Below are positions 62,401-64,000 of a stretch of 64,000 nucleotides of DNA, in pieces. The stretch comes from Rotaria sordida. Lineage: Eukaryota; Rotifera; Eurotatoria; Philodinida; Philodinidae. The stretch spans positions 1-64,000 of the forward strand of contig CAJNOL010000095.1 of NCBI GenBank assembly GCA_905250125.1, read 5' to 3'. A program made the position numbers and the translations under genes. How positions within the stretch are numbered: position 1 is the stretch's first letter; each line of letters opens with the position of its first letter. The notes beneath the pieces were generated by a model. The model did no database searches. It saw only the letters and a list, made by a program, of their open reading frames with translations, and had not been told where the DNA came from.

Positions 62401-63727
62401 AGAGTGATTGAAGATTACTTAGCCGATTTCGAGGGTTTCAGGAGAACGTTTATAGTTCTTGAACACGGCGAGCTAGCAAGCTCAGTTTGGCATAGATTGA
62501 AAGAGAACAATTTTTTCCATCGAATAGTCACATTGAAATTTAAAATCCAATGGAAAATAGTTTCTCTAGGCAGTTTGCAAAATGTTTGACTGGCGTTCAT
62601 TCTTTTGGTCGCTTATTGCCCAATCGAATTTGACAAAGTTTTACTTCCCCCCCACATTGCTCTTTCGAATACTCAAAAGCGCAGATCGTTAGTTGCTTTC
62701 GTTCTCGAGATATGAAAAAAAGACATTCGCGTTGATTTTATTTTGGTGGCGATAATAATTAGATTTCCTTAAAAACTGCACTGTTGACATAAGGTCTTTG
62801 TATTATTCAAAGATCTTCATGCAAACAGATGCTAGTATCGATAACTACTTACTAAAATATGAATGATACTTTAGAATTTGTTAGACAGTGGATGAAGGAG
62901 ATAATCTTCCATTACATATAACTGATACATTTCTCAGAGTATCTCGAAAATGGAACTAATACCGATATGAATTTCAAAATCAATTAATCTGATAATAGTG
63001 CAGTTTGACATATTTCAATCACTGGTGATATCGATGATCAATTTCATCCTTAGAAAGAATAAAAACAATTCTCATATTGAAAATATCTTTTTATAAAATA
63101 GGAATGATCATAAAAAATGATTTATAAAATAATTGATTTGATTATATTTAATAAAAATATATCTAATAAATTAGATATGGAGATATGTATCCAATAACAG
63201 TACTTGGTAGAATATTTGCTTGTGCATGTGCTTATTTTGGTGTTGCAACGGGTGGTATACTTATATCTATACTTGTTGATCGTTATCAACGTGTTTATAA
63301 TCGAAAAAAATTTTTTCCTGAACAAATTATACCAGCAGTCGATCCAAATGAAAGTGAACATGATGAAAAACAAGATTTTATAAATAAAAGATTAACTGAA
63401 CCTAATAGAATCTTATCTAATAAACAAATTTTACCACCGACACCAGCACCTTCAATATCTTCTCAAACATATAATAGACAATTTTCTAGATATAGTGCTT
63501 TATCATCTCAAATTCAATTTATTATTTCGCTGACTGGTAATGAAACAAATGATCAATCGATATATCGAACAGCAAATGAACTGTTGACTGAATTAACACA
63601 AGCAGTCAACGATAATAACGAAAATATTAATTTCAAATTAATTGGTCATAAAAGAGATTCTTTAAACGGCAGAATATCAACTGCAAATGAAGAATCATCT
63701 TCTAATTCTCAACAACAAATATTCTAA
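59425..63727 (+). CDS. Shaker-type voltage-gated potassium channel
   Basis: Four exons: 59425-59546, 59601-59672, 59730-60845, 63175-63727, about 620 aa. The T1 tetramerisation domain is complete (RIIINVSGKHYQTY, YPNTLLGN, EYFFDRHRACFEAILYYYQS, NGRLRRPDYVPLDTF). S1-S6 follow, with a classic S4 of arginines every third residue (LRVLRILRFLRLVK) and the S4-S5 linker LRVLSSTLKES. The pore reads TTITTTG then YGDMYP; the 2.3-kb intron splits the filter between the two glycine-side codons. In S6 the usual PVP hinge is replaced: GVATGGILISILVDRYQ aligns where GVLTIALPVPVIV is expected. The C-tail is Ser/Gln-rich without a clear PDZ ligand. It is a plasma-membrane K+ channel subunit; T1 suggests Kv1-like tetramers. 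The missing PVP makes gating atypical. Confidence 0.93.
61953..62615. repeat. Foldback element in the potassium-channel intron
   Basis: Arms at about 61953-62234 and 62326-62615 are inverse copies. Marks are CAAACATTTTGCAAACTGTC against GGCAGTTTGCAAAATGTTTG, and ATATGGGTAATCGACCACAC against its inverse ATTACCCATATTGTG. The loop is about 90 bp. No coding capacity, no clear target duplication. Confidence 0.8.
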
Positions 63728-64000
63728 ACAAAATTTGAACGTTTTTTCTTTTGTATTGATATATCATGCATATATGTTCGTTTTTTTGAAGTAAATTGTC
63801 TACTATTATTTATTAAATTGAAATAATCAGCAAATCGTTCATAAATCAATATGGATGAGCTGATTGTTAGTACTCATAATAAAAGCGCTTCCTTATTAAG
63901 TTATAATTATTTTACTGAATTTTCAACCGATTGCAGAATATTAGGCAGAAAACTGAATCAAAGAATTTTACTCAGAAATAGATCTCATGATTTTTATTAT
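63728..64000. other. 3' flank of the potassium channel
   Basis: AT-rich DNA after the stop codon. Nothing else is recognisable before the window ends. Confidence 0.6.

Noticed and set aside
1..64000. CRISPR arrays, operons, ribosome binding sites, rRNA genes
   Set aside because: Spliced animal genes throughout; no spaced direct-repeat array or rRNA-like sequence seen.

Overview
This is an animal nuclear window: AT-rich, with many short GT-AG introns (often 50-80 bp) cutting ion-channel and helicase genes into small exons, and with scattered foldback and hAT-type repeats. Several patches of TGTGGG-like repeat recall the telomeric repeat I remember for bdelloid rotifers. Together with the short introns and low GC this makes a bdelloid rotifer my best guess, though only an inference. 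Two 100-N assembly gaps lie at 22847-22946 and 57633-57732.

Layout. 151-2216 (+) is an eIF4A-like DEAD-box helicase paralogue with altered motifs. 4270-19131 (-) is a complete 30-exon voltage-gated sodium channel with DEKA filter and MFM inactivation motif, about 1,815 aa. 24340-28287 (-) is a two-exon gene for a predicted 1,289-aa fusion: an ABA4-like (DUF4281) membrane domain, a CYP74-like cytochrome P450, then a lipoxygenase. 34334-35539 (+) is a short divergent presenilin. 36943-48416 (+) is an RNA helicase A (DHX9/maleless) orthologue in 26 exons, with a small antisense ORF inside one intron. 50341-57632 is repeat-rich: a hAT-type MITE built from an inverted minisatellite, a telomere-like patch, a GC-rich 267-bp tandem repeat, and a larger hAT element with a near-intact transposase. 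59425-63727 (+) is a Shaker-type potassium channel lacking the S6 PVP motif.

The strongest candidate for something undescribed is the ABA4-CYP74-lipoxygenase fusion. Lipoxygenases make fatty-acid hydroperoxides and CYP74-type P450s rearrange them, so one polypeptide could hold two consecutive oxylipin steps with a membrane anchor. The lipoxygenase part, however, lacks the first iron-binding histidine. The gene has one 78-bp intron, exactly between the P450 and lipoxygenase parts, in a region where neighbouring genes have dozens, which fits a late-acquired or recently fused gene. The sodium and potassium channels are ordinary excitability genes and show no obvious functional link to the fusion. 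Large introns and spacers mostly hold foldback elements of different ages.
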